Part shown: in pieces, positions 26,163 to 34,868 of the stretch
How positions within the stretch are numbered: the stretch's first letter is position 1
How the letters are laid out: every line of letters starts with the position of its first letter
Origin: an uncultured Gammaproteobacteria bacterium
GTDB taxonomy: Bacteria; Pseudomonadota; Gammaproteobacteria; HK1
Length of the DNA stretch: 64,000 nt
Direction: 5' to 3'
NCBI GenBank assembly: GCA_958295835.1
Contig: OY282378.1
Span: 2,877,694 to 2,941,693 of the forward strand
Made by a program: the position numbers and the translations under genes
Notes under the pieces: generated by a model
Databases searched by the model: none
Told to the model about the DNA's origin: nothing
Seen by the model: only the letters and a program-made list of their open reading frames with translations

Positions 26163-28258
26163 GCGAACACGCCAGCCCATCGCGTGGTGTCACGCCGCGC
26201 CTGCCCGAGGGGTTCGCGCCCTGGCTCGCTGTCGGCGCTCTCGTCGTCGGCTGTTTCGCGCTGGTCGACGTGGCGCCGTGGCTGAAGGCGTATCCCAAGG
26301 AGTGGGTCGTACCGTTCATCGGCTGGGTGAATGCCGCGACGGCCTGGTTCGTCGAGAACTTCCGCTGGCTCTTCCGCGCGATCGCCTGGACTCTCGACTG
26401 GCCGATGACCGTCGTCGCCACCGTGCTGGCATGGCTGCCGTGGCCGGCGACCATGGCGTTGGTCGGCGTTCTCGCGCACCGTGCCGGAGGCTGGGGGCTC
26501 GCGGTATTCACCACGATCGCGCTCGGCTACATGGTGATTGTCGGCTACTGGGACGAGAGCATGGCCACGCTTGCGCTGGTCGCCGTCTCGGTGCCGATCT
26601 CCGTCGGCCTCGGTCTGTTCCTCGGCATTCTCGCGTTCCGCTTCGAACGGCTCGATCGAATCATCCAGCCGACCCTCGATCTGATGCAGACGATCCCTGC
26701 ATTCGCCTACCTCATTCCGATCCTCTTCCTGTTCGGGTTCGGCCCCGTCGTCGGCTTGATCGCCAGTGCGATCTACGCCGCCCCGCCGATGGTGCGCAAC
26801 ACCATTCTCGGGCTGCGGCGGGTACCGTCGAATATCGTCGAATCGGCGATCATGTCGGGCTGCACGCCGCGCCAGCGCTTCTGGCAGGTCGAGATCCCGA
26901 CGGCACTGCCGCAGATCATGCTCGGCGTCAATCAGACCACCATGGCCGCGCTCAGCATGGTGATCATCGCCGCGATCATCGGCGGGTTCGCCGACATCGG
27001 CTGGGAGGTGCTGTCGACCATGCGCAAGGCGCAGTTCGGTCAGAGCCTGCTCGCCGGCCTTGTCATCGCGCTGCTGGCGATGATGCTCGACCGCATCAGT
27101 TGGGGCCTGGCCGAGAGGCAGAACAAGTTGCCCGAGAGCAGCGATCGCGCGGTTTGGGCACGCCACCCGCACCTCTCCATCGCCATGGGCGCGTTCGTCG
27201 TGGCGCTCCTCGGCTCGCAGCTCATGCCGTGGTTCAGCGAATACCCGAAGGAATGGGTGTTCTATCCGGCGGAAACCTTGAACGAGGGCGTGAAGTACAT
27301 CGTCCGCAACTACTCCGACTGGATGAACACGCTGAAGTCGTCGACCCTTTTCTACATGATGCTGCCGATCCGGATTGGCTTCGTGCAGACGATCAGCCCG
27401 TTCTCCTGGGGCTTCCAGCTCACGGACGGCATGATTTGGGGGTATGCGGGCGCGATCATCGCCTTCTCGATCCATGCCTGGCGTCGCTGGAGCTGGGCCG
27501 CGTCGGTTTCGACGATCGTCTTCGGCGGCTTGCTGTTCTACGGCACCACCGGCACGCCGTGGCCGGTCTTCATGGCCGTAGTGACGCTCGTCGCATGGCA
27601 GGCGGGCGGGCGCAAGGTCGCTCTGTTCGCCTTCCTTTCGATGCTGTTCATGCTGGTCAACGGCATCTGGTTGCAAGTCATGCTGTCGGTCTACCTGTGC
27701 GGTGCGGCGGTGATCATCTGCGTGGTGTTCGGCGGCCTGCTCGGCATCTGGGCGGCCAGCAACGACCGGGTCTCGGCGTTTCTCCGGCCGATCAACGACA
27801 CGCTTCAGACCATGCCGCAGTTCGTCTTGCTGATTCCCGTTCTGATGCTCTTCAAGGTCGGTGAGTTCACGGCGCTGCTGGCGATCATCGCGTACGCCAT
27901 CGTGCCGATGATTCGCTATGTCGAGCACGGGCTGCGCAACGTTCCGCCGGAGATCGTCGAGGCGTCGACGCAGATCGGTTGCACGAGCCGGCAGATACTG
28001 TTCGAAGTCAAGCTGCCGCTGGCGCTGCCCGTGATCATGCTGGGTCTCAACCAGACCGTGATGTACGGCCTTGCCATGCTGGTCATTGCCGCCCTCGTCG
28101 GCACGCAAGGCCTCGGCCAGCAGGTCTATCTGGCGCTCAGCGCCGCCAATTCGGGCGCCGGCCTGGTCACGGGTCTCTCGATGGCCCTGATTGCGATGGT
28201 CACGGACCGCATCTTCCAGGCGATGAGCCGCAAACGGCAAGAGGCGCTGGGCCAGTAG
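26159..28258 (+). CDS. Double-domain glycine betaine ABC permease (ProW-ProW fusion)
   Basis: A ~700-residue inner-membrane protein with two tandem ProW-type permease domains. Each has its own ATPase-docking loop: ESAIMSGCTPRQRFWQVEIP in the first half and EASTQIGCTSRQILFEVKLP in the second. Fused double permeases of this kind are known among marine and host-associated proteobacteria. The start is unusual. Protein-like sequence (including a membrane segment, FAPWLAVGALVVGCFALV) extends upstream of the first standard start codon (GTG 26270) to an ATA at 26159 that overlaps the TAA stop of the ATPase gene. This is where an ATGA overlap would be expected; a single G-to-A change would convert ATGA into ATAA. 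Either ATA is used poorly, or the N-terminus is lost. Confidence 0.85.
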   Translation: MSEHASPSRGVTPRLPEGFAPWLAVGALVVGCFALVDVAPWLKAYPKEWVVPFIGWVNAATAWFVENFRWLFRAIAWTLDWPMTVVATVLAWLPWPATMALVGVLAHRAGGWGLAVFTTIALGYMVIVGYWDESMATLALVAVSVPISVGLGLFLGILAFRFERLDRIIQPTLDLMQTIPAFAYLIPILFLFGFGPVVGLIASAIYAAPPMVRNTILGLRRVPSNIVESAIMSGCTPRQRFWQVEIPTALPQIMLGVNQTTMAALSMVIIAAIIGGFADIGWEVLSTMRKAQFGQSLLAGLVIALLAMMLDRISWGLAERQNKLPESSDRAVWARHPHLSIAMGAFVVALLGSQLMPWFSEYPKEWVFYPAETLNEGVKYIVRNYSDWMNTLKSSTLFYMMLPIRIGFVQTISPFSWGFQLTDGMIWGYAGAIIAFSIHAWRRWSWAASVSTIVFGGLLFYGTTGTPWPVFMAVVTLVAWQAGGRKVALFAFLSMLFMLVNGIWLQVMLSVYLCGAAVIICVVFGGLLGIWAASNDRVSAFLRPINDTLQTMPQFVLLIPVLMLFKVGEFTALLAIIAYAIVPMIRYVEHGLRNVPPEIVEASTQIGCTSRQILFEVKLPLALPVIMLGLNQTVMYGLAMLVIAALVGTQGLGQQVYLALSAANSGAGLVTGLSMALIAMVTDRIFQAMSRKRQEALGQ

Positions 28259-28328
28259 CCAATGCGCCTTCAGCGTCAACCATGATCCTGCCCGGTTCGT
28301 CCGCCGCGAGACGTGGAGAGCAGAACGA

Positions 28329-29492
28329 ATGAACCTGCAAGAACCCGAAGACCGCTACAACACGGTCCGTATCAGCGGCCGGCGCTTCGAAGAATCGCCC
28401 TATAGCTCCCGCTACGACGGTCCGGATCTGGTGCGGGGCGTTTACGCGGGCCGCTTCTTCGCCATTTCCAATGGAGAAGACCCTGTCCGGAAGTACTGGG
28501 TTCTGAGACGCAAGGCGCTCATCTTCGACGCGCCCGAGAAACCGGTGGAGGTGTCCGGGCCCGACGCCGTGGCGTTCCTGGAGAAGGTCCTCGCGCGGAC
28601 CGTCTCGACCCTCGAGGAAGGGCGCGGACGCTACGCGATCGCCTGCACGCCGCAAGGCGGCGTGTTCATGGACGGTGTCGTTTTCAGGCTCGCGGACGAT
28701 CGTTTCTGGTACGTGCAGGCTGACGGCGCATTGGACGCCTGGTTCCTTGCCCACAGCGAAGGATACGACATCACCATATCGGACCCGAAGTCACGAGCGC
28801 TCCAGATCCAGGGTCCGGCATCCATGGAGATCATGCGCGCGGCTTCCGCGAATCGGATCGACGAAGACATGCGCTACTTTCAGGCCGGCTTCTTCGACCT
28901 CGGCGGCCAGGAGGTCTATGTCTCGCGTACCGGGTTCACTGGCGAGCTCGGTTACGAAATCTATAGCCTGGGCGACGCGACGGACCACTTGGCGCTGTGG
29001 GATCACCTGATGGCTTCGGGCGAGCCGCACGGCATGGAGTTTTCCAGCACGAGCTCGATGACGATCCGGCGGATCGAAGCAGGCATTCTGGGCAACATGA
29101 CCGACATGGACACGACCATGACGCCTTTCGAGGCCGGTCTCGCACGGTTCATCGACATGGAGCGGGGTGATTTTGTCGGTCGAGCGGCGCTACTTCAGGC
29201 GGATCGGCGGCCGGTGCTCTACGGCCTCAAGTGCTCCGACGCCCTGCCATCCGTCGCCAGCACGGTGTTGGACGGCGACGCATCGGTCGGGCGCATGACG
29301 ATGGGTGTCCAGTCGCCGAGCCTCGAGTGTGGCATTGGCTATGTCAGGTTCAACGAACCGGGCGATTGGAGAGGGCGCTCCCTTCGCATCGAGCTGCCGA
29401 CAGGCGATGTCCATCCGTGCGAGATCGTTGATCTTCCATTCATCGACCCGAAGAAGCTGCTCGCCAGAGGTCTCGACAAGGCGATCCCCTGA
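28329..29492 (+). CDS. GcvT-family folate-dependent demethylase/aminomethyltransferase
   Basis: A 387-residue protein of the GcvT family, which transfers one-carbon units from methylated substrates to tetrahydrofolate (T-protein of glycine cleavage, dimethylglycine/sarcosine demethylases, DMSP demethylase DmdA). Family regions seen include VEVSGPDAVAFLEKVLARTV, a folate-site region ALQIQGPASMEIM, and SRTGFTGELGYEIY, the conserved RTGFTGE segment. Length fits a stand-alone GcvT-like enzyme without an oxidase domain. It is the last gene after the betaine transporter (70-bp gap), which makes a methylated amine or sulfonium osmolyte the likely substrate. It cannot be assigned to DmdA or to a particular demethylase from sequence alone. 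Confidence 0.85.
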   Translation: MNLQEPEDRYNTVRISGRRFEESPYSSRYDGPDLVRGVYAGRFFAISNGEDPVRKYWVLRRKALIFDAPEKPVEVSGPDAVAFLEKVLARTVSTLEEGRGRYAIACTPQGGVFMDGVVFRLADDRFWYVQADGALDAWFLAHSEGYDITISDPKSRALQIQGPASMEIMRAASANRIDEDMRYFQAGFFDLGGQEVYVSRTGFTGELGYEIYSLGDATDHLALWDHLMASGEPHGMEFSSTSSMTIRRIEAGILGNMTDMDTTMTPFEAGLARFIDMERGDFVGRAALLQADRRPVLYGLKCSDALPSVASTVLDGDASVGRMTMGVQSPSLECGIGYVRFNEPGDWRGRSLRIELPTGDVHPCEIVDLPFIDPKKLLARGLDKAIP

Positions 29493-29502
29493 CCGATGAT
29501 CT

Positions 29503-30444
29503 TCATCGGACGCCCTTCAATCCTTCTGCGAGCGCACGTATGTGCTCGACCCCTACACCGCAGCATCCGCCGACGATCGCGGCCCCGGCTTCAACCCAGC
29601 GTCCGGCGCCGGCCAGGTACTCATCCGGTGAAAGCTGATCGACGAACACCCAGTTCGGCCGTTCCCAGTAACCGGCATTGGGATAAGCACCCACCGGCCC
29701 CGAGTAATTCTTGCGCATGATCCTCACCGCGTCTTCGGTCACGTCGAAAGCCGAGTGCATCATCAACAGCGCCGAGCCCCCCACCGCCATCACGTCACGA
29801 ATCGCCTCATCGAATGCCCCATGTTCCCGCGTCGGCAAGCTTGCCTCGCGACTCTCCTCGATACCGAACATGAGCGCGCTGGTTTCACGGTTGCGGACAC
29901 AGCTCAGCGACACCCAGACCGGCACGCCGAGGTCCAGGGTGGCGTCCACCATGGCCTTGACGACTCGCGCCTTCGAGCCCAGCGTCTCCAGAATCAGCAG
30001 GTCGACGCCCTCGCCGACCAATACCTCGGCCTGGGCCCGGACATGCTCGGACAAGACGTCGTCGTCGAGCCGGTCGAAATCGCCATAGCTGCTGACCGAG
30101 CCGGCGATGGCAATCGCATCCGCACGTGACGACTTGTCGCGCTCCTCGCGGGCGATCCGAGCCGAGCACCGATTCCAATCTTCGAACCGTGCCGCCAGCC
30201 CGTGGCGCTGCATCGCCACCCGGGTGGCGGAAAAACTGTTCGTGGTGATGACGTCGGCGCCGGCCTCGATGTAGCGCCGGTGCACCGCATGGACCACCTC
30301 GGGATTGTCTTCGAGGGCGCGGGCACACCAGAGGTCATCGTCCATGCGTGCGCCCAGACGTTGGAGCTCGCTTCCATTGGCGCCGTCGAGAATGATCGGT
30401 CCGCTCGCCTGCGCACGGGCTTCGAGCTGCTTGATGGGTGCCAT
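29503..30444 (-). CDS. Homocysteine S-methyltransferase / betaine-homocysteine methyltransferase family
   Basis: A 313-residue zinc-dependent methyltransferase. The N-terminal substrate region is IILDGANGSELQRLG, with AGADVITTNSFSATR. The zinc ligands are Cys in VSLSCVRN and the pair in AIVGGCCGVG near the C-terminus. ATG 30444 was chosen because GAGGG lies 7 bases upstream; a TTG further up lacks this. It is convergent with the GcvT-like gene (10-bp gap), so it is a separate transcript facing the betaine operon. In that setting it may move a methyl group from betaine (or S-methylmethionine) to homocysteine; this is inference. Confidence 0.87.
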   Translation of the reverse strand: MAPIKQLEARAQASGPIILDGANGSELQRLGARMDDDLWCARALEDNPEVVHAVHRRYIEAGADVITTNSFSATRVAMQRHGLAARFEDWNRCSARIAREERDKSSRADAIAIAGSVSSYGDFDRLDDDVLSEHVRAQAEVLVGEGVDLLILETLGSKARVVKAMVDATLDLGVPVWVSLSCVRNRETSALMFGIEESREASLPTREHGAFDEAIRDVMAVGGSALLMMHSAFDVTEDAVRIMRKNYSGPVGAYPNAGYWERPNWVFVDQLSPDEYLAGAGRWVEAGAAIVGGCCGVGVEHIRALAEGLKGVR

Positions 30445-30519
30445 TCCTGAACCCTCGGATGGGAAGGACAAGGGAGAATCACGGGGGGAAGATGACCGTG
30501 TCAGTGGCTGCGCCCCGCC

Positions 30520-31638
30520 TTACTTCGGCGTCCGATAGTCGCGGATCACGTCGGAGTCGGGCTCCGCCCCGAGGCCGGGGCCGGTGGGGATCCGGAACCG
30601 GCCACCCTCGACGGGCGAGACGAAGTCCGGGTACAGCGTCGCTTCGAGCCGGGTGTAGAAGCGCTCGATCCAGCCCCCGCCGGGACGGCCGGTGAGGGGC
30701 ATCGCGGCCAGCAACTGCAAGGTCGCGAGCCAGCCCGGACCGAAGTAGGGCGAGTGGGGCATCACCGTCACCCCGCGGGCTTCGGCGAGCGCGAGCACCT
30801 TGAGGAACTCGCTCACGCCGCCGACCTTGGTCACGCTCGGCTGCACGTAGCGCGCCGCTCCCGCCTCGATCATGCTCCGGAACTCGAACGCGGTGCAGGC
30901 GTTCTCGCCGCACGCGAGGTCGACCCCGGACTCGCGCTGAAGGCGCGCGAGCGCGGAGAAATCCTCCGGCGGGAAGATCGGCTCTTCCAGCCAGTGCAGG
31001 TCATGGGTCTTGAGCCGGAGCGCCACTTCGTGTGCCTGGGACGGGGTCCACGGGCAGTTCGTATCCACGCATAGCGGCACCCCGTCCCCCATCGCCGCCC
31101 GTGCCGCCGCCACCTCGGATTCACCGGTTTCGTGGAGCTTGATGGCCGGATAACCTTCGCCGAGCGCGGCGCTCACCTTCCCCGCCACGAGCTCCGGATC
31201 GCGGTACTTGAGAAGGCTCGCGTACCCGGGGACCTGCGGTGGCGAGGCGGGTCCTCCGAGAAGTTGCCCGAGCGGCACCCCCGCCCGCTTCGCCGCGAGG
31301 TCCCAGAGCGCGATGTCGATGGCGGAGATCCCGAACATGGTGATGCCGTAGCGCCCGAAGAGGTGAAGCGCCTGCTGCAGCTCGCGCATCAGGGAGGTGA
31401 TACCGGTCGCATCGCGCCCGATCAGGATCGGCGCCACCGTCGCGTCGATCATCGCCTGCACGGCCGGCATGCAGTTGTAGCTGAACGCCTCTCCCCAGCC
31501 GGTCGCACCATCCGAGGTCTCGACCCGCACGAGGAGGATGTTGAGCGCCTCCCACGCCTGTCCGCCCCAGGCCGGCGGCGGTCCGCCGTGCTCGTGCGGG
31601 ATGGCGAGAGGGATGGTGTCGATGCGAGCGATCTTCAT
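30520..31638 (-). CDS. Mandelate racemase/muconate lactonizing enzyme family protein
   Basis: A 372-residue enolase-superfamily enzyme, which removes a proton next to a carboxylate of a sugar acid or related substrate with Mg2+. The catalytic KxH-type motif is AIKLHETGE; metal ligands are Asp in CVDTNC, Glu in HWLEEPIF and Glu in DLACGENACT. A late His is in VMPHSPYFGP. The capping domain starts at the N-terminus (MKIARIDTIPLAIPHEHGG), supporting ATG 31638. It lies downstream of hydantoinase A on the same strand (144-bp gap) and may belong to the same catabolic set. Substrate not predictable. Confidence 0.88.
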   Translation of the reverse strand: MKIARIDTIPLAIPHEHGGPPPAWGGQAWEALNILLVRVETSDGATGWGEAFSYNCMPAVQAMIDATVAPILIGRDATGITSLMRELQQALHLFGRYGITMFGISAIDIALWDLAAKRAGVPLGQLLGGPASPPQVPGYASLLKYRDPELVAGKVSAALGEGYPAIKLHETGESEVAAARAAMGDGVPLCVDTNCPWTPSQAHEVALRLKTHDLHWLEEPIFPPEDFSALARLQRESGVDLACGENACTAFEFRSMIEAGAARYVQPSVTKVGGVSEFLKVLALAEARGVTVMPHSPYFGPGWLATLQLLAAMPLTGRPGGGWIERFYTRLEATLYPDFVSPVEGGRFRIPTGPGLGAEPDSDVIRDYRTPK

Positions 31639-31782
31639 GCACGTATCCTCGGAAGCAACCCGCCGGAAACAACCCGTCTCCCGACCCCGGCCCAGTGTAG
31701 CCGGAACGAAGCCCTGTCATTGCGACGGACGATCTCGCTCATGCCCGGCGCGACACCGGTGCGCCCGACCGGTGGCATTGCA

Positions 31783-33951
31783 TCATGCGGCAGCGACATC
31801 GACGTCCAGCCAGCCCTGCGGGGTCGTGCGCGCGGTATCCCCGGCCCGCAGGAGCACCGTGGTGGTGGCCGACTCGACGATGGCGGGACCGTCGATGCGC
31901 TGTCCGGGGGCCAATGTATCGAGCTCGTACACGGACAGCTCGCGCCAACCGCCGAGGTGGACCCGGCGGGCAGCGCCGGGTGAGGCCGGCGATCCTTGCG
32001 CGAGGGCGGGCTCGGCCGGCGCCGCCGGCAGTTGCCCCACGACGGCGAGGCGCGCGTTGACGAGCACCGCCTCCTGGTCGCGGAGCGAGTACGTGTACAG
32101 CGCCTCGTGACGGCGGTGGAACGCGTCGGCGATCGCGGCGATCGGATCGGGTCCCGACCAGTCCACGTCGTCGAGCGGCACCTCGACCTCGAAGATCTGT
32201 TCCCCGTAGCGCATGTCCGCGCTCCGGCGGCAGCGGATCTCGCCCTCGAACGCGGCCTCGGCCAGCCGTGCGCGACCCTGCGCCTCCATCTCGCGGTAGA
32301 GCGCTTCGAGACGGCCCGCATCGAGGGCGTTCGCATGGGACAAACCCGTTTCCTGCCCGTCTGCGCGTTGGCTGGGTGCGCCGGCGATTTCGCTACGCGA
32401 AATCGCGGAGCGACTGCGCCAGCGGTCGCCGCTCGCATCGCCGATATGCGTGCGCACGATCTCGTAACGCAGGTCGCTCGCGAGCATGCCCCACGCCGAG
32501 AACACCGGAGCGAGCCTCGGCACCACCACGCGCGACAGATCGAGCGCGCGCGCGACGGCGGTCACGTGAACGCCCGCGGCGCCTCCGAAGGACAGCAAGG
32601 CGAAACGGCGCGGGTCGACCCCGCGACGGACCGATACCAGCCGGATCCCCTCCGCCATGCGGGTGTTGACGATGCGGTGGATGCCCTCCGCCGCCGCCAT
32701 GCGGCCGATGCCGAGCCGCGCGGCAACGGTGTCCACCGCACCGGCGGCGGCCTCCACATCGAGCCGTTGCCGGCCGCCGAGGAAACGTGCCGGGTCGAGG
32801 AAGCCGAGCACGAGGTTGGCGTCGGTCACGGCAGGTGCGGCCCCGCCCCGCCCGTAGCAGGCCGGCCCCGGATCGGCGCCGGCACTGGCCGGGCCGACGT
32901 GCAGCACACCGCCGGCGTCGACGCGGGCGATGGAGCCGCCACCCGCGCCGATGCTCGCGATGTCGAGGCTGTGCAGGGCGACCCGGTGACCGGCGACCCG
33001 GCGGTCGGTGGAGACTGCGGCCTCGCCCTCCACGATGAGCGACATGTCGGTGCTCGTGCCGCCCATGTCGAAGGCGATGAGGTTGCCGTGCCCGAGGACC
33101 CGGCTCGCGTGCCGTGCCGCCGCCACCCCGCCGGCCGGTCCCGAGAGCACACCACCCGCGGCGAGCCGGACCGCATCGGCCACCGTCGCGAGTCCGCCGT
33201 GCGACTGCATGATGAGCATCGGTCCGGAATATCCGGCCTCGGCCAGACGCTCGGCGAGGCGGTGGAGATAGCGCTCCAGCACGGGGCCGACGTAGGCGTT
33301 GACCACGGTGGTGCAGACCCGTTCGTACTCCTTGATCTGCGGGAACACCTGGGACGAGAGGGACACGTACGCGCCGGGCAGGGCACGGGCGAGCGCCTCG
33401 GCGGTGATGCGCTCGTGCTCCGGCGAGCGGTAGGCGTGCAGGTAGCACACCGCGACCGCCTCGACCTCCTCGGCCGCGAGGGTGCGAATCGCAGCGCGCA
33501 GCGACGTCTGCCCGAGCGGCGTCGCCGTGCTGCCGTCGGCCCGGATGCGCTCGCGCACCGGCAGGCGCAGATGACGCGGAACCAGCGGTTCCGGCGCCGG
33601 CTGGCGAAGCGCGTAACGGTCGTCCTTGAGTCCCTCGCGCATCTCCAGGACGTCACGATGCCCCTCGGTGGTGAGGAGGCCGAGCCTGGCGCCCTTGCGT
33701 TCCAGCAGCGCATTGGTCGCGACCGTGGTCCCGTGGACGATGCGGTCCGTGGAGGCGAGCAGCGCGGCCCGGTCGATGCCGAGCGAGCCGGCGAGCAGCT
33801 CCAGCCCGTCGAGTACCCCGATGGATTGGTCCCGCGGCGTGGAGGCGGATTTCGCGACCGTGATCCGCCCGCCGTCGTCGACGGCGACGAGGTCGGTGAA
33901 CGTGCCGCCGACATCCACACCGATGCGGTATCCGGTTCGTGATGCGGTCAT
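31783..33951 (-). CDS. Hydantoinase A / 5-oxoprolinase family protein, with an in-frame repeat insertion
   Basis: A 722-residue HyuA-type subunit; with HyuB it hydrolyses hydantoins or 5-oxoproline using ATP. The N-terminal nucleotide-binding motif is RIGVDVGGTFTDLVAVDD, and the family segments DMGGTSTDMSLI and SIGAGGGSIARVDAGG are intact. Between DLRYEIVRTHIGDA and LDAGRLEALYREMEAQG, which are normally nearly adjacent, lie about 34 extra residues. They are encoded by a palindromic repeat (32334-32434) whose other copy is noncoding at about 9.1 kb. The frame is preserved. hyuB is 2.5 kb upstream on the same strand, separated by Septu genes. Confidence 0.9.
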   Translation of the reverse strand: MTASRTGYRIGVDVGGTFTDLVAVDDGGRITVAKSASTPRDQSIGVLDGLELLAGSLGIDRAALLASTDRIVHGTTVATNALLERKGARLGLLTTEGHRDVLEMREGLKDDRYALRQPAPEPLVPRHLRLPVRERIRADGSTATPLGQTSLRAAIRTLAAEEVEAVAVCYLHAYRSPEHERITAEALARALPGAYVSLSSQVFPQIKEYERVCTTVVNAYVGPVLERYLHRLAERLAEAGYSGPMLIMQSHGGLATVADAVRLAAGGVLSGPAGGVAAARHASRVLGHGNLIAFDMGGTSTDMSLIVEGEAAVSTDRRVAGHRVALHSLDIASIGAGGGSIARVDAGGVLHVGPASAGADPGPACYGRGGAAPAVTDANLVLGFLDPARFLGGRQRLDVEAAAGAVDTVAARLGIGRMAAAEGIHRIVNTRMAEGIRLVSVRRGVDPRRFALLSFGGAAGVHVTAVARALDLSRVVVPRLAPVFSAWGMLASDLRYEIVRTHIGDASGDRWRSRSAISRSEIAGAPSQRADGQETGLSHANALDAGRLEALYREMEAQGRARLAEAAFEGEIRCRRSADMRYGEQIFEVEVPLDDVDWSGPDPIAAIADAFHRRHEALYTYSLRDQEAVLVNARLAVVGQLPAAPAEPALAQGSPASPGAARRVHLGGWRELSVYELDTLAPGQRIDGPAIVESATTTVLLRAGDTARTTPQGWLDVDVAAA
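32334..32434. repeat. Palindromic repeat element, copy 2, inside hydantoinase A
   Basis: The core 32384-32434 forms two hairpins, gcgatttcgc/gcgaaatcgc and gcgactgc/gcggtcgc. Compared with copy 1 (9074-9124) the first stem has a compensatory change (C-G to T-A), so pairing is conserved although sequence differs. Confidence 0.75.
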
Positions 33952-34262
33952 ATGCGGATGTTCTCATCCTGGCTTCGCAACGCGGTCAATCCCGACGTCC
34001 TTGAGCGAAACGACGCTTCCGTAAGCAGATTTGCTGCACCTCTGTGCATCGGGGCGTGCCTCTATCCGGCAAATCCTCCAGCTATCCCCGCGACCGGTAC
34101 CGCTGCATCATCAACAGTTCATGTCAGTCCTTGCAGACTACATGCAATTACCTGGAACAGCGTTTGTTCCGTATCTGCCAGTATTGTCCGCAATGTCGCC
34201 ATAGCGATCACTGGCGAAGCCAGCGCACGGCCAGTTTGAAATTCAAACAAGCGACATCATGA
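33952..34262. other. Intergenic, 311 bp, lower GC
   Basis: Separates ptuB from hydantoinase A. No gene seen. A short palindrome gtttgaa-a-ttcaaac lies at 34234-34248 just after ptuB. No msr/msd-like retron RNA or T-run terminator could be defined. Confidence 0.5.
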
Positions 34263-34868
34263 TCAGGCCAACAGGACCTGCATGATTGTCGTGTGAAATT
34301 GCTGGAATTTCCCGTTCGCCTGCCTCTTCATGATCTGCCGGATATCGTCTTTGGCCAAATCGTACAGCCCATCCACTGCGGCAGCGCGCAGCGCTCGAAG
34401 TTTGGGTAGATCCAGACCGAGCTTTCGGATAGTCGTTTTCGCACCGCCATCGGTTTGGCAGCGAGGAAATATGTCACCGTTCCCGGTGAATCCGAACCTT
34501 GTCTCGCAACTGGGTGACATGGGAGAAACAAGCAATTTCTCGTCAAACCAACTACCTTTCAGATATCCACAGTGACGTGGTTCGCCGGCCGAAAGCTCCC
34601 GCTGGCACGAACAATGCAGATTGTTGTAATTTAGCTGTTCGTTGCGGAACTTCGCAACGGGGCGGAAATGTTCCACATGGCTGGTCTCTATTTTGATGGA
34701 GCGTTCGCAATAGCAACAAATAAATCCCTGCTCCCGAATGAGTGACTCATGAACTCGCTGCCTGGTTTTCGGAGGTACGCGGTTCCAATTCGGTCGGTGG
34801 GCCATCCTGTCCTTTTCTTTCCACCGTGAGAATTCATCTGGCTCCGTGCCTTTAGTGATGCGTTTCAT
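34263..34868 (-). CDS. ptuB: Septu system HNH nuclease PtuB
   Basis: A 201-residue HNH-family protein of the TIGR02646/PtuB type, the nuclease partner of the Septu anti-phage system. The core is CCYCERSIKIETSHVEHFRP followed by NYNNLHCSC: paired Cys for structural zinc, the His of the EHFRP motif, and the Asn of the NNLH segment. Its ATG overlaps the stop of ptuA by 4 bp (ATGA). GC and codon use are clearly lower than in the neighbouring metabolic genes, a sign of acquisition. Identification rests on the motif pattern plus the ATPase neighbour. Confidence 0.87.
   Translation of the reverse strand: MKRITKGTEPDEFSRWKEKDRMAHRPNWNRVPPKTRQRVHESLIREQGFICCYCERSIKIETSHVEHFRPVAKFRNEQLNYNNLHCSCQRELSAGEPRHCGYLKGSWFDEKLLVSPMSPSCETRFGFTGNGDIFPRCQTDGGAKTTIRKLGLDLPKLRALRAAAVDGLYDLAKDDIRQIMKRQANGKFQQFHTTIMQVLLA

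Noticed and set aside
28329..29492. Naming the GcvT-like gene dmdA (DMSP demethylase)
   Set aside because: General GcvT features only; the N-terminal wording does not match remembered DmdA sequences, so the specific name is not supported.
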